This document shows positions 26,855 through 34,811 of a DNA stretch of 64,000 bases, in pieces. How positions within the stretch are numbered: the stretch's first letter is position 1; every line of letters begins with the position of its first letter. The stretch is from NCBI RefSeq assembly GCF_016863615.1, contig NZ_BOPF01000018.1, forward strand, positions 1 to 64,000, written 5' to 3'. Source of the stretch: Virgisporangium aliadipatigenens (GTDB taxonomy: Bacteria > Actinomycetota > Actinomycetes > Mycobacteriales > Micromonosporaceae). The notes under the pieces were generated by a model, which was given only the letters and a program-made list of their open reading frames with translations, did no database searches and had not been told where the DNA came from. The position numbers and the translations under genes were made by a program.

Positions 26855-26935
26855 GGCCACCCCCTTCTTCCTGCGGTAATGTCTACCACCCCGATGGGAG
26901 AACGCGGAAAACTCCGAAAGGTAGAGGTATCCGAT
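26855..26935. promoter_or_regulatory. Divergent promoter region between metX and osmC-like gene
   Basis: Only 81 bases separate the two starts. The AT-richer core contains TAATGT (26877-26882) reading right and its complement reading left, each usable as a -10-like box. TCTACC and GGTAGA form a 6-base inverted pair about 35 bases apart, flanking both promoters, which could be a regulator site. No S-box or cobalamin riboswitch fold fits in the space. Confidence 0.4.
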
Positions 26936-27484
26936 ATGACCACTGTCGACAACGGTGTGAACGTTCAGGCGCTTCTCGACGCCCGCCAGGCGCTCAAGGG
27001 CGCCCCGGAGGCCGCCCAGTTCACCTGGCAGGCGAAGTCCCGGTGGAGCAACGGCGTGCACAGCGAAACGACCGTACAGAAGTTCTTCGGCCTGGGGGCG
27101 GATCAGGCGCACAAATCCGCGCACACGTTCGACGCCGACCACCCCGAGGTCTTCGCCGCCGAGGACAACGGCATCACCCCGATCGAGTACCTGCTCGTCG
27201 GCCTCGCCGCCTGCCTGACCGCCGGCGTCGCCTCCGTGGCGCAGAACCGCGGCATCCAGCTGCGTTCGGTCGAGTCGACCGTCGAGGGGCAGCACGACAT
27301 CCGCGGCATCCTCGGCGTCGACAGCGACGTGCGCAACGGCTTCAACGACATCAAGGTGACGTTCCACATCGACGCCGACGCCTCCAAGGAGGAGATCGAG
27401 GCGCTGGTCGCCCAGTCCCAGAAGCGTTCCGCCGTCTTCGACGCGCTCACCAACCCGACCGACGTCACGGTCGAGGTCGCGTAG
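26936..27484 (+). CDS. OsmC-family protein
   Basis: 182 residues, ATG preceded by GGTAGAGG. Matches the OsmC fold: a beta N-terminal half with FTWQAKSRWSNGVHSET, the central helix ITPIEYLLVGLAACLTAGVA with the single conserved Cys, and the C-terminal FNDIKVTFHIDADASKEEIE. Only one of the two Cys of classic OsmC/Ohr peroxidases is obvious; the second Cys loop appears to be replaced. Peroxide or persulfide handling is possible. The gene starts a rightward group with a flavoprotein and a cupin. Its TAG stop is in the same frame as the next gene. Confidence 0.85.
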   Translation: MTTVDNGVNVQALLDARQALKGAPEAAQFTWQAKSRWSNGVHSETTVQKFFGLGADQAHKSAHTFDADHPEVFAAEDNGITPIEYLLVGLAACLTAGVASVAQNRGIQLRSVESTVEGQHDIRGILGVDSDVRNGFNDIKVTFHIDADASKEEIEALVAQSQKRSAVFDALTNPTDVTVEVA

Positions 27485-27496
27485 AAGGACCCGGCG

Positions 27497-28705
27497 ATCG
27501 AGCACATCACCGCCGTCGTCATCGGCGCCGGGCACGCCGGCCTCGCCGCCGGTTACTTCTTGCGGGAACGTCATATCGCGCACGTTCTTCTCGAACGCGG
27601 CCAGGTCGCCAACTCCTGGCGCCGGGAGCGCTGGGAGTCCCTGCGGCTGCTGACGCCCAACTGGCAGAGCCGGCTGCCCGGGTACACCTACGACGGCGCG
27701 GATCCCGACGGCTACATGAGCACCGGCGAGGTGGTCGACTTCATCGACGGCTACGCGGCGTTCACCGGCGCACCGGTGCGCACCGGCGTCAACGTCACCT
27801 CCGTGCGGCGCGTCGACGACGGATACCACGTGACGACGAACGACGGCGAGATCCGCTGCCGCGCCGTGGTGATCGCCAGCGGCGCGTGCAACCTGCCGGC
27901 CGTGCCGGCCCTCAGCGCCGCCGTACCGGCGGGGGTCGAACAGCTCACGACGTTCGACTACAAGGGGCCGGAGCGGATCGCGGACGGCGGGGTGCTCGTG
28001 GTGGGCGCCTCGGCGACGGGCGTGCAGTTGGCGCAGGAACTGCGCCGCTCGGGACGGCCGGTGACGCTGGCGGTCGGCGAGCACGTCCGGATGCCGCGCA
28101 CCTACCGGGACAAGGACGTCCTGTGGTGGATGGACGCCTCCGGGGTGTGGGACCAGCGCCACGACGAGCTGGACGACCTCGAACGCGCGCGGCGGCTGCC
28201 CTCCCCGCAACTCGTCGGCACCCCGGAGCGGCGCACCCTCGACCTCAACGCGTTGAGCGACGACGGCGTCGAACTGGTCGGCCGCCTCGCGAGCCTGCGC
28301 GACGGCACCGCCCTCTTCTCCGGCGGGCTGCGCAACGTGCTCGCGCTCGCGGACCTCAAGGCGCGGCGGCTGCTCGACACGTTCGACGCGTGGGCCGGCT
28401 CTGTTTCCTCCGAGCGCCTGGAGCCCACCCGGGTGCCGGCGAAGGCGCGCTGGCAGCTGAACCTGCGCGGCGGCGAGATCCGCACGATCGTGTGGGCGAC
28501 CGGCTACCGGCCGGACTACTCCTGGCTCGACGTGCCGGTACTGGACGAGAAGGGGCGGCTGCGCCACGACGGCGGCGTCGTCTCCGACAGCCCCGGGCTG
28601 TACGTGCTCGGATTGCCGGTGCTGCGCCGGCGGCGCTCCACGTTCATCAGCGGCATCTCCGACGACGCGCGGTTCGTGGTCGAACACCTACGCTCTTCGT
28701 TGTGA
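27497..28705 (+). CDS. FAD-dependent monooxygenase/oxidoreductase with no standard start codon
   Basis: About 402 residues. The N-terminal FAD loop VVIGAGHAGLAAGYFL, the segment WRRERWESLRLLTPNWQ and the second nucleotide loop VLVVGASATGVQLAQEL place it with flavin monooxygenase / thioredoxin-reductase-like oxidoreductases; WATGYRPDYSWL is the family's late ATG-type motif. No ATG, GTG or TTG lies between the upstream TAG (27482-27484) and the FAD loop. The first TTG (27560) would cut off that loop. An AGAAGGA ribosome site sits 7 bases before ATC 27497, so I use that codon. Alternatives are a mutated start, stop read-through from the OsmC frame, or a sequence error. Probably acts on a sulfur compound given the neighbours, but the substrate is unknown. 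Confidence 0.72.
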   Translation: MEHITAVVIGAGHAGLAAGYFLRERHIAHVLLERGQVANSWRRERWESLRLLTPNWQSRLPGYTYDGADPDGYMSTGEVVDFIDGYAAFTGAPVRTGVNVTSVRRVDDGYHVTTNDGEIRCRAVVIASGACNLPAVPALSAAVPAGVEQLTTFDYKGPERIADGGVLVVGASATGVQLAQELRRSGRPVTLAVGEHVRMPRTYRDKDVLWWMDASGVWDQRHDELDDLERARRLPSPQLVGTPERRTLDLNALSDDGVELVGRLASLRDGTALFSGGLRNVLALADLKARRLLDTFDAWAGSVSSERLEPTRVPAKARWQLNLRGGEIRTIVWATGYRPDYSWLDVPVLDEKGRLRHDGGVVSDSPGLYVLGLPVLRRRRSTFISGISDDARFVVEHLRSSL

Positions 28706-29145
28706 CGACGCACCGGCGGCAGAGCGCACCCTTCGTGTGGGAGGGCGTGCCGACGCTCGCCTACAAGGAGTCGGACGGCACGTTCCGCGACGTCACCCGG
28801 CAGGTGCTCAGCGACGCGGAGCACGGGCAGGGCACCTCCCTGCGCTACTTCGAGGTCGGCCCCGGCGGCCACACCACCCTCGAACGCCACGAGCACACGC
28901 ACGTCGTGATCCCGATCCGGGGCAGCGGGAGCGCGCTCGTGGTGGACCGGGTGGTGCCGCTGGCCCTGTTCGACGTGGTGTTCGTGCCGAGCTGGGGCTG
29001 GCACCAGTTCCGCGCCGCCGCTTCGGAGCCGCTGGGCTTCCTGTGCGCCGTGACGGTGGTGCGCGACCGGCCGCTCCTGCCGACGGCCGCGGAGCTGGCG
29101 GCGCTGCGCGCGGACCCCGCGGTGGCCGCATTCATCCGCGTGTAA
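28702..29145 (+). CDS. Small cupin, candidate methylthioxylulose-phosphate sulfurylase-like
   Basis: 147 residues, GTG overlapping the flavoprotein stop (GTGA). A single cupin barrel with metal-binding motif 1 TTLERHEHTHVVIPIRGSG (two or three His plus Glu) and motif 2 VPSWGWHQF, then GFLCAVTVVRDRP. This pattern, with a YFEVGPGG strand before the His cluster, recalls the small cupin that works beside the RuBisCO-like protein in the methylthioadenosine-isoprenoid shunt of Rhodospirillum rubrum, releasing methanethiol. Here the RLP gene is immediately convergent. The specific reaction is inference; the cupin fold is clear. Confidence 0.8.
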   Translation: MTTHRRQSAPFVWEGVPTLAYKESDGTFRDVTRQVLSDAEHGQGTSLRYFEVGPGGHTTLERHEHTHVVIPIRGSGSALVVDRVVPLALFDVVFVPSWGWHQFRAAASEPLGFLCAVTVVRDRPLLPTAAELAALRADPAVAAFIRV

Positions 29146-29146
29146 G

Positions 29147-29201
29147 TAGTGGCCCGAAAAACAGGTTATCCGCGCGTCATGACCTGTTTCTCGGGCCATT
29201 A
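29147..29201. terminator. Strong bidirectional terminator hairpin
   Basis: The arms 29147-29169 (TAGTGGCCCGAAAAACAGG...) and 29179-29201 (...CCTGTTTCTCGGGCCATTA) pair over 23 bases with about three mismatches around a 9-base loop. It lies between the cupin stop and the RLP stop, and the RLP stop is part of the right arm. It would end both convergent transcripts. Confidence 0.75.
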
Positions 29202-30275
29202 CTTGAGGGCGGCGGCCAGCCGCTGTGCGGCCCGGCGGGGATCGCCGCCGCGCTGGAGATCCGCGCCGATGAGGAAGACCGTGTCGGGGCCGTACGCGTC
29301 GAGCAGTTCGGGGGCGCGGGCGATCGACATGCCGCCGCCGGGCGCCGGGAGCACGGGTGCCACGCCGTGCAGCGGGCGGCGCGCGGCGTCGGCGATCGCC
29401 AGGCACTGCGCCCGGTCCAGCCCGAAGCGCCCGCCCCAGCTCGGGAAGACCGACACGTCGGCGCCGGCGAGGCGCAGCAGCGTGCCGAACAGCACGTCCG
29501 GGGCGATGCCGTGGCTCGGCGACGCGGTGAACCCGCCCAGGAACGACGGGTGCGCGAGCACGATGCCGCCGGCCGCACCGGCCCGGGCCAGTGCGCCGAA
29601 GCCGGCCACGCCGGGAATCACCACCACGCCCTGGGCGCCCGACTCGAACGCGAAGCGGAGCTGCTCCTCGGTGCCGTCGACCACCGGCAGGTAGGCCGCC
29701 CGGCCGCCGGTCTCGGCGTTGGCCCGCGACACCGCTTCGGCCACGCGCGGCACCCTGTCCCGGAACGGCGCCCACGGTTGGTTCGCCAGCCCCTGGTCCT
29801 CTTTGAGGATGTGCAGGCCGCCGAGTGCGCAGTCGCGGGCCAGGTCGGCCAGTTGGGCGCTCGTCATGCCCACCGGTTTGAGCGCCGTGGCGAGCAGCGC
29901 GCGTTCGGGCTCGCCGACGATCGCGCGTACACCCGCCACGCCGAGCCGGGGGCCGGGCAGTGCCGCGGCCAACCCGGCCGGCACGTCGAGGTCGACCAGG
30001 CGCACCCCGTCCTGCAGCGAGACGTTGCCGAGCAGCAGCACCAGCAGCTGTCCCGGTTCACCGCCGGCGAGGTCGACCGGGAAGTCGACGGTCACCAGCG
30101 CGGGCCGGCCGGGGCGTTCCACGACGGTGCGCACGTGCGCCAACGAGTCGCGGACGGCGTTGTCCGGCGCGAGCTCGGTGGGCAGCTCGTGGCTCTGCTC
30201 GACGGCGACGAGCACCGCGCGCGCGGCCGGATCCTCCGCCGTTATCTCGTAGACCGCCGCAATAGCCTCGCCCAT
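29199..30275 (-). CDS. RuBisCO-like protein (form IV)
   Basis: 358 residues, shorter than true RuBisCO large subunits. Family landmarks: ATALKPVGMTSAQLADLA (position of Lys175 of RuBisCO), GGLHILKEDQGLANQP (the carbamylated-Lys loop; Lys and one Asp kept, the following Glu replaced by Gln), GDV-like barrel strands, FPSWGGRFG and PAPGGGMSIARAPEL (phosphate-side loop). The missing residues exclude CO2 fixation; known RLPs act as enolases or isomerases of methylthio-sugar phosphates. The K-x-D-x-G-L-A-N/D-Q loop is closest to my memory of Rhodospirillum-type RLPs. It is the last gene of the 12-gene organosulfur operon, 9 bases behind the flavin reductase gene, and faces the cupin. Confidence 0.85.
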   Translation of the reverse strand: MGEAIAAVYEITAEDPAARAVLVAVEQSHELPTELAPDNAVRDSLAHVRTVVERPGRPALVTVDFPVDLAGGEPGQLLVLLLGNVSLQDGVRLVDLDVPAGLAAALPGPRLGVAGVRAIVGEPERALLATALKPVGMTSAQLADLARDCALGGLHILKEDQGLANQPWAPFRDRVPRVAEAVSRANAETGGRAAYLPVVDGTEEQLRFAFESGAQGVVVIPGVAGFGALARAGAAGGIVLAHPSFLGGFTASPSHGIAPDVLFGTLLRLAGADVSVFPSWGGRFGLDRAQCLAIADAARRPLHGVAPVLPAPGGGMSIARAPELLDAYGPDTVFLIGADLQRGGDPRRAAQRLAAALK

Positions 30276-30284
30276 GCCGCCAGG

Positions 30285-30788
30285 CTACGCACTTAGCCGC
30301 CCGAACCGACTGCGGTGAAAAACGAGCGGCGAGATGTCCCCGGTTCCGTGGCGACCCACGGCGTGCAGGCGCAGCAGGACGATGGTGTGGTCGCCGGCCA
30401 GCACCTCGCGGTAGATGGTGGTGTCGAAGTGGGCCAGGCCGTCGTCCAGGGTGACGGCGCCCTCGGACGAGGCGGTGAGGGAGAGGCCGTCGAAGCGGCG
30501 TTCGACGGTGCCGGCGAGCTGACGGGCGACCGTGTGGTGATGGTCGGCGAGGATCGTGACGCCCATGTGCGCGGCGCGCCGCAGGTCCGGCCACGTCTTG
30601 GAGGTGTTCGCGATGGAGAACGACACCAGCGGCGGTTCGAGGCTGACCGAGGTGAACGAACTGGCGGCGAGGCCGACCGGCACACCGTCGACGACGGCGG
30701 CGACCGCCACCACGCCGGTGGGGAAGATGCCGAACACCTCACGTAGGCGAGCGGGGTCGAGATCCTGGTTCGTGTGCAGCGTGGTCAC
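30285..30788 (-). CDS. Flavin reductase family protein
   Basis: 167 residues, GTG start overlapping the stop of the SsuE-like gene. Typical flavin-reductase (HpaC/DszD-like) pattern: LREVFGIFPTGVVAVAA, GLAASSFTSVSLEPPLVSFSI, TWPDLRRAAHMGVTILA, and C-terminal GRHGTGDISPLVFHRSRFG. It would supply reduced FMN to the monooxygenases encoded upstream in the operon. A second reductase (SsuE-like) sits just before it, so the two may serve different oxygenases. Confidence 0.9.
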   Translation of the reverse strand: MTTLHTNQDLDPARLREVFGIFPTGVVAVAAVVDGVPVGLAASSFTSVSLEPPLVSFSIANTSKTWPDLRRAAHMGVTILADHHHTVARQLAGTVERRFDGLSLTASSEGAVTLDDGLAHFDTTIYREVLAGDHTIVLLRLHAVGRHGTGDISPLVFHRSRFGRLSA

Positions 30789-31294
30789 GTCGTCTCCTCC
30801 CGGTTCCGCAGATAGGACGCGACGACCGGTCCCGTGGCCGCCAGCCAGTCGGCGTAGGCGGCCGGGTCGTCGTGGTGCTTGTCGATGACGAAGAGTCCAC
30901 GGCCCGGGACCGTCGCGCCGAGCTCGGTCAGCACCGGCCGCAGGGTCAGTTCGGCGGCGAGCGCGTGCTGGGGGCCGGCGCCCAGCAGCAGCGGCACGGC
31001 GAGGCCGCGCAGTCCGGTGCCGCCGGCGAACCGGTCGAGGAACAGCTTCAGCAGGCCGGTGTAGGTGCCCTTGTAGGTGGGGCTCGCCACGACGGCCAGA
31101 TCCGCCGCGCCGACCTCGGCGACCAGGGCCGTCACGTCGGGATCCGCCCGGTCCAGCAGGGCGGCGCCCAGGGTGGCCAGGTCGACGCTCAGGTCCGGCG
31201 CGCGGCCGCCGAGTCGCTCGGCGACGTAGGTGGCCGCGGCGAGCGTGCGGCTGGCCGGCTTGGGGTTCCCGACGACGACGGCGATCCTGCTCAT
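30785..31294 (-). CDS. NAD(P)H-dependent FMN reductase, SsuE-like
   Basis: 169 residues, ATG overlapping the SsuD stop (ATGA). A flavodoxin-fold reductase: MSRIAVVVGNPKPASRT phosphate loop, VVASPTYKGTYTGLLKLFLD with the Thr-Tyr-Lys loop, and LLLGAGPQHALAAE. It reduces free FMN for the two-component alkanesulfonate monooxygenase encoded immediately upstream; the gene order SsuD-SsuE is the same as in known sulfonate operons. Confidence 0.9.
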   Translation of the reverse strand: MSRIAVVVGNPKPASRTLAAATYVAERLGGRAPDLSVDLATLGAALLDRADPDVTALVAEVGAADLAVVASPTYKGTYTGLLKLFLDRFAGGTGLRGLAVPLLLGAGPQHALAAELTLRPVLTELGATVPGRGLFVIDKHHDDPAAYADWLAATGPVVASYLRNREETT

Positions 31295-32436
31295 GACGCA
31301 CTCCCGAACGGAACGGCGGACACGGAACGGCGCGCCGGGGCCGGATGCCGCCAACGGCCCCGCCGGGACAGCTCCGGCAGGACACCCTCACCGAAGTGGT
31401 AGGCCTCTTCCAGATGCGGATAGCCGGACAGCACGAACTCCGTGATCCCCACCGCCGCGTACTCCTCGATGAGATCGGCGACCTGCCGGTGACTGCCGAC
31501 CAGCGCGGTACCCGCACCGCCGCGGACCAGCCCGACGCCGGCCCACAGGTTCGGGTGGATCTCCAGCCCGTCCTTGGTGCCCCGGTTGAGGGCGAGCATG
31601 CGCTTCTGGCCCTCGGACTCGCTGCGGCGCAGCCCGTCCTGCACCTGCTTGATGCGCTCCTCGGAGATGCCGGCGAGCAGCCGGTCCGCCTCGGCCCACG
31701 CCTCCTCGGCGGTGTCCCGGGTGATCGTGTGCACCCGCAGCCCGAACGCCAACTCGCGCTCGTGCCGCGCGGCCAGTTCGCGCAGCCGGCGCACCTTCTC
31801 GCCGACGGCGTCCGGGGGTTCGCCCCAGGTGAGGTAGACGTCGACGTGCTCGGCCGCCACGTCGAGGGCCGCCGGTGACGAGCCGCCGAAGTAGACGCGC
31901 GGCAGCGGATCGGGCACCTGCGCCAGCCGCGCGTCGTCGAGCCGGAAGTGCTTGCCGTCGACGGTGACCGGCTTACCGGTCCACAGTTCGCGCACGATGG
32001 ACAGGAACTCGCCGCAGCGCTCGTAGCGGGCGTCCTTGTCCAGGAAGTCGCCGTACATGCGCTGCTCGTGGCTCTCGCCGCCGGTGACGACGTTCAGCAG
32101 CAGGCGGCCGCCGGAGAGGTTCTGGAAGGTGCCGGCCATCTGCGCGGCGAGGAACGGCGCCGTGAGGCCGGGCCGGAACGCCACGAGGAACTTCAGCCGT
32201 TCGCTGACGCTGGCCAGCATCGCGGTGGAGATCCAGGCGTCCTCGCACCAGGCCCCGGTGGGGGTCAGCGCCGCCTCGAAGCCCAGCTGTTCGGCGGAAC
32301 GGGCGATCTGGCCGAGATAGGCGACCGAGGCGGGACGCCCACCGGCACCGGCCGGGGTGCCGTGGCCGCCGCCGACGATGTGCCGGCCGTCTCCTCCGTT
32401 GGTGGGCAGGAACCAGTGGAACGCCAGTTCTGTCAT
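31291..32436 (-). CDS. LLM-class flavin monooxygenase, alkanesulfonate monooxygenase SsuD-like
   Basis: 381 residues. A luciferase-like TIM barrel starting MTELAFHWFLPTNGGDGRH, with TPTGAWCEDAWISTAMLA, LNVVTGGESHEQRMYGDFLDKDARYER, PRVYFGGSSPAALDVAAEHVDVYLTWGEPP and the late GGAGTALVGSHRQVADLIEEYA segment found in SsuD. It would cleave the C-S bond of alkanesulfonates with FMNH2 and oxygen, freeing sulfite. It is 3 bases behind the SfnB-like gene and overlaps its SsuE-like partner. Exact substrate unknown; homologues also act on dimethylsulfone-derived sulfonates. Confidence 0.9.
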   Translation of the reverse strand: MTELAFHWFLPTNGGDGRHIVGGGHGTPAGAGGRPASVAYLGQIARSAEQLGFEAALTPTGAWCEDAWISTAMLASVSERLKFLVAFRPGLTAPFLAAQMAGTFQNLSGGRLLLNVVTGGESHEQRMYGDFLDKDARYERCGEFLSIVRELWTGKPVTVDGKHFRLDDARLAQVPDPLPRVYFGGSSPAALDVAAEHVDVYLTWGEPPDAVGEKVRRLRELAARHERELAFGLRVHTITRDTAEEAWAEADRLLAGISEERIKQVQDGLRRSESEGQKRMLALNRGTKDGLEIHPNLWAGVGLVRGGAGTALVGSHRQVADLIEEYAAVGITEFVLSGYPHLEEAYHFGEGVLPELSRRGRWRHPAPARRSVSAVPFGSAS

Positions 32437-32439
32437 CGC

Positions 32440-33639
32440 TCAAACCTGTCCGTGGTTGGGAGGGGGAGTGCCGTCGACGGCCCAGCGACCCAGGTGCTGG
32501 ACCTTCCACGCGGCGGGGTCGTGCAGCGTGTGCGTGCGGGCGTTGCGCCAGTGCCGGTCGAGTCCCGAACCCGCCGCGGCGGAACGGGTGCCGGCCACCT
32601 CGAACAGGCGACCGCTCGCCTCCAGCGCGGCGTGCGTGGTGGCCGCCCGGGCGGCGGCGACCGCCAGGGACGCCTCCGTCGCGGACTCCGCCGTGAGGCC
32701 GGCGTTCGCCCGGTCGATCGCGCGGGCTGCCTCGCCGAGCAGGGCCTCGGCGGAGCGCACGGCCAGTTCCAGTTCGCCGAACGCGCGCACCACGAGCGGG
32801 TCGTCGGCGGCCCGTTCGACCTGCGCGTCCGGGTACGGGCGGCTCTTCTGGCGCACGAACGCCGAGGCGTCGCCCAGTGCGGCGCGCGCGATGCCGGCGT
32901 CGATCGCGGCGTGCAGCACCTGGGCGAACGCGCCGTACGTCTGCGGCCCGTCGAAGGTGACCGCGTACGGCGTGATCAGTTCGTCGGGAACGGAGACGTC
33001 CCGCAGCACCACCGAGCCGCTGGCCGTGGTGCGCTGGCCCAGGGCGTTCCAGTCGTCGATCACCTCGACGCCCTCGGCGTGCCGCTCGACCCAGGCGACG
33101 TGCAGCGGGCCGTCCGGCCCCAGGTGTGCCAGCACGGGGATGCGGTGCGCCAGCAGCGCACCCGTTGCGTAGAACTTGCGCCCGTTCAGCAGCCGGCGGC
33201 CGGGGCCGTCGGCGGTGAGCGTGGTCCGGATGTCGCGCACGTGTCTCGTGTTCGCCTCGGACTGGGCGTTGCCGAAGCGGTGCCCCGCGAGCACCTCGCC
33301 GAAGAGCCGCCGCTGCTGTGCGTCCGTCCCTTGTAGACGGAGCTGGTTGACGTAGACGAAGTGGCTGTGCGGGATCTGGCCGATGTTCGGATCCCCGCTC
33401 GACAGCAGCCGGATCACCTCCACGACGGTGGCCACCGGCAGGTCCGCCCCGCCGTGGTGCGCCGGAACGGTGATGGCCAGCAGCCCGGACTCGCTCAGCA
33501 GGTCCAGCTCGGCACGGGGGAGGATGCGCCGCTGGTCCCGTTCCGCCGAAAGGGAAGCGAACGAGGCGGCGAACCCGGCGGCCAGCGCCACCGCCTCGAC
33601 CGGCGCGAGCACCGGAACCTTGGTGACGAGCTGGGTCAC
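32440..33639 (-). CDS. SfnB-family acyl-CoA-dehydrogenase-like sulfur acquisition oxidoreductase
   Basis: 399 residues, GTG start overlapping the stop of the preceding paralogue (GTGA). Acyl-CoA dehydrogenase fold with the SfnB/DszC-type signatures: SGDPNIGQIPHSHFVYVNQL, GNAQSEANTRHVRDI, RKFYATGALLAHRIPVLA, WNALGQRTTASGS and the end SGLDRHWRNARTHTLHDPAAWK. Relatives use reduced flavin to oxygenate sulfur or handle sulfones. It stands between its paralogue and SsuD in the operon, which fits stepwise oxidation of an organosulfur compound. Confidence 0.88.
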   Translation of the reverse strand: MTQLVTKVPVLAPVEAVALAAGFAASFASLSAERDQRRILPRAELDLLSESGLLAITVPAHHGGADLPVATVVEVIRLLSSGDPNIGQIPHSHFVYVNQLRLQGTDAQQRRLFGEVLAGHRFGNAQSEANTRHVRDIRTTLTADGPGRRLLNGRKFYATGALLAHRIPVLAHLGPDGPLHVAWVERHAEGVEVIDDWNALGQRTTASGSVVLRDVSVPDELITPYAVTFDGPQTYGAFAQVLHAAIDAGIARAALGDASAFVRQKSRPYPDAQVERAADDPLVVRAFGELELAVRSAEALLGEAARAIDRANAGLTAESATEASLAVAAARAATTHAALEASGRLFEVAGTRSAAAGSGLDRHWRNARTHTLHDPAAWKVQHLGRWAVDGTPPPNHGQV

Positions 33640-34811
33640 GGGACCTCCTTCAGGGCACTGCTCGGGCTCGTGCCGTCGAGGTGGAAGCGGCCGACGGTGC
33701 GGTCCCGGTAGATCACCGGGTTGTGCGAGGCGACCGTGCGGGCGTTACGCCAGTGGCGGTCGAGCCGGAGGCGTTCGGCGGTGGCCGAGGCGCCGCCGAC
33801 CTCGAACAGCTCGCTCGTCAGGCCCAGCACCAGCCGCACCACGGCGCCCTGCGCGCCGTACACGGCCACGTCGGCGCGGTCGAACAGCTCCGGCGTCGCC
33901 GTCCCGCAGACCTGCGCCCGGTGCAGCTCGTCGAGCACCGCGGCGGCCGCCAGCGTCGCGGCGTCCGCGGCGAACGAGTCCCCGGCGATCCGGCCGATCA
34001 CCTGCTGCACCTGCGGATCGGTGCCGGGCACCGGATGCGCCGGGTTGAACAGGTTGCGGGTGCGCCCGTTGACGAACGCGACCGCGTCGGCGACCGCGGC
34101 CCGCCCGATGCCGGCGAGCGTCGCCAGGTGCACGAGCTGGAAGTGGGCGGCCAGCGACGAACCCACCAACGGATTGTCGGCGTACGGCTCCACGTCCTCG
34201 GGGTCGACCGGCACGTCCTCGAAGAGCGTGGTGCCGCTGCCGGTGAGCCGCTGGCCGAAGCCGTCCCAGTCGTCGATGCGGGTCACGCCGGGCGCCGTCG
34301 CCGGCACGAGGACGTTCGCGGTGCGGCCGTCGTCGGTGGCGGCCGTGGTGTGGATCCAGTCGGCGAAGAGGCTGCCGGTCGAGTAGAACTTGCGGCCGGT
34401 CAACCGTCCATTGTGGAGCGTCGTCTCCGGCGCGAACCACGAGCTGCTGGTGCGTTCGCTCTGCGCGTTGCCGACGATGACGCCGGCCGCGATGCGGCGC
34501 AGCCACCGTTCGCGGACCGCGGCGTCCGGATACACCAGGCGGCTCTCCACGAAGCCGATGTGCCCGCGCAGCAGCTGCGGCAGGTTGGAGTCGGCCCGGC
34601 CGAGCCGGATGAGCTGCTCGGCGAATTGCGGCACCGTCGCGCCGAGCCCGCCGTACTCGCGGGGCACCCGCAGCTTCCCGAAACCTTTGTCGCGCAACCA
34701 CTCCACGGCGTCGTGCGGGAGCGTGCGGTCGGATTCGCGTTCCACGGCGCCTTCGGCGATCCGGGCGTAGACCGGGTCGAGGCGTTCGGCGAGTTCCGCG
34801 TCGGTCGTCAT
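33636..34811 (-). CDS. DszC/SfnB-like acyl-CoA-dehydrogenase-family monooxygenase
   Basis: 391 residues, ATG overlapping the ABC-ATPase stop (ATGA). Same family as the next gene but clearly diverged: LGRADSNLPQLLRGHIGFVE, VGNAQSERTSSSWFAPE, RKFYSTGSLFADWIHTTA, WDGFGQRLTGSGTTLFEDV and RLDRHWRNARTVASHNPVIY. The RHWRNARTxxxHxP ending is shared with flavin-dependent DszC-type S-oxygenases rather than true acyl-CoA dehydrogenases. Probably an FMNH2-using oxygenase for imported organosulfur compounds. Confidence 0.88.
   Translation of the reverse strand: MTTDAELAERLDPVYARIAEGAVERESDRTLPHDAVEWLRDKGFGKLRVPREYGGLGATVPQFAEQLIRLGRADSNLPQLLRGHIGFVESRLVYPDAAVRERWLRRIAAGVIVGNAQSERTSSSWFAPETTLHNGRLTGRKFYSTGSLFADWIHTTAATDDGRTANVLVPATAPGVTRIDDWDGFGQRLTGSGTTLFEDVPVDPEDVEPYADNPLVGSSLAAHFQLVHLATLAGIGRAAVADAVAFVNGRTRNLFNPAHPVPGTDPQVQQVIGRIAGDSFAADAATLAAAAVLDELHRAQVCGTATPELFDRADVAVYGAQGAVVRLVLGLTSELFEVGGASATAERLRLDRHWRNARTVASHNPVIYRDRTVGRFHLDGTSPSSALKEVP

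Noticed and set aside
26855-26935. SAM (S-box) or cobalamin riboswitch before metX
   Set aside because: Only 81 bases between divergent starts and no multi-stem fold with the expected conserved core.
29199-30275. True RuBisCO large subunit
   Set aside because: Too short and the Glu after the carbamylated-Lys loop is replaced; several CO2-fixing residues are missing.
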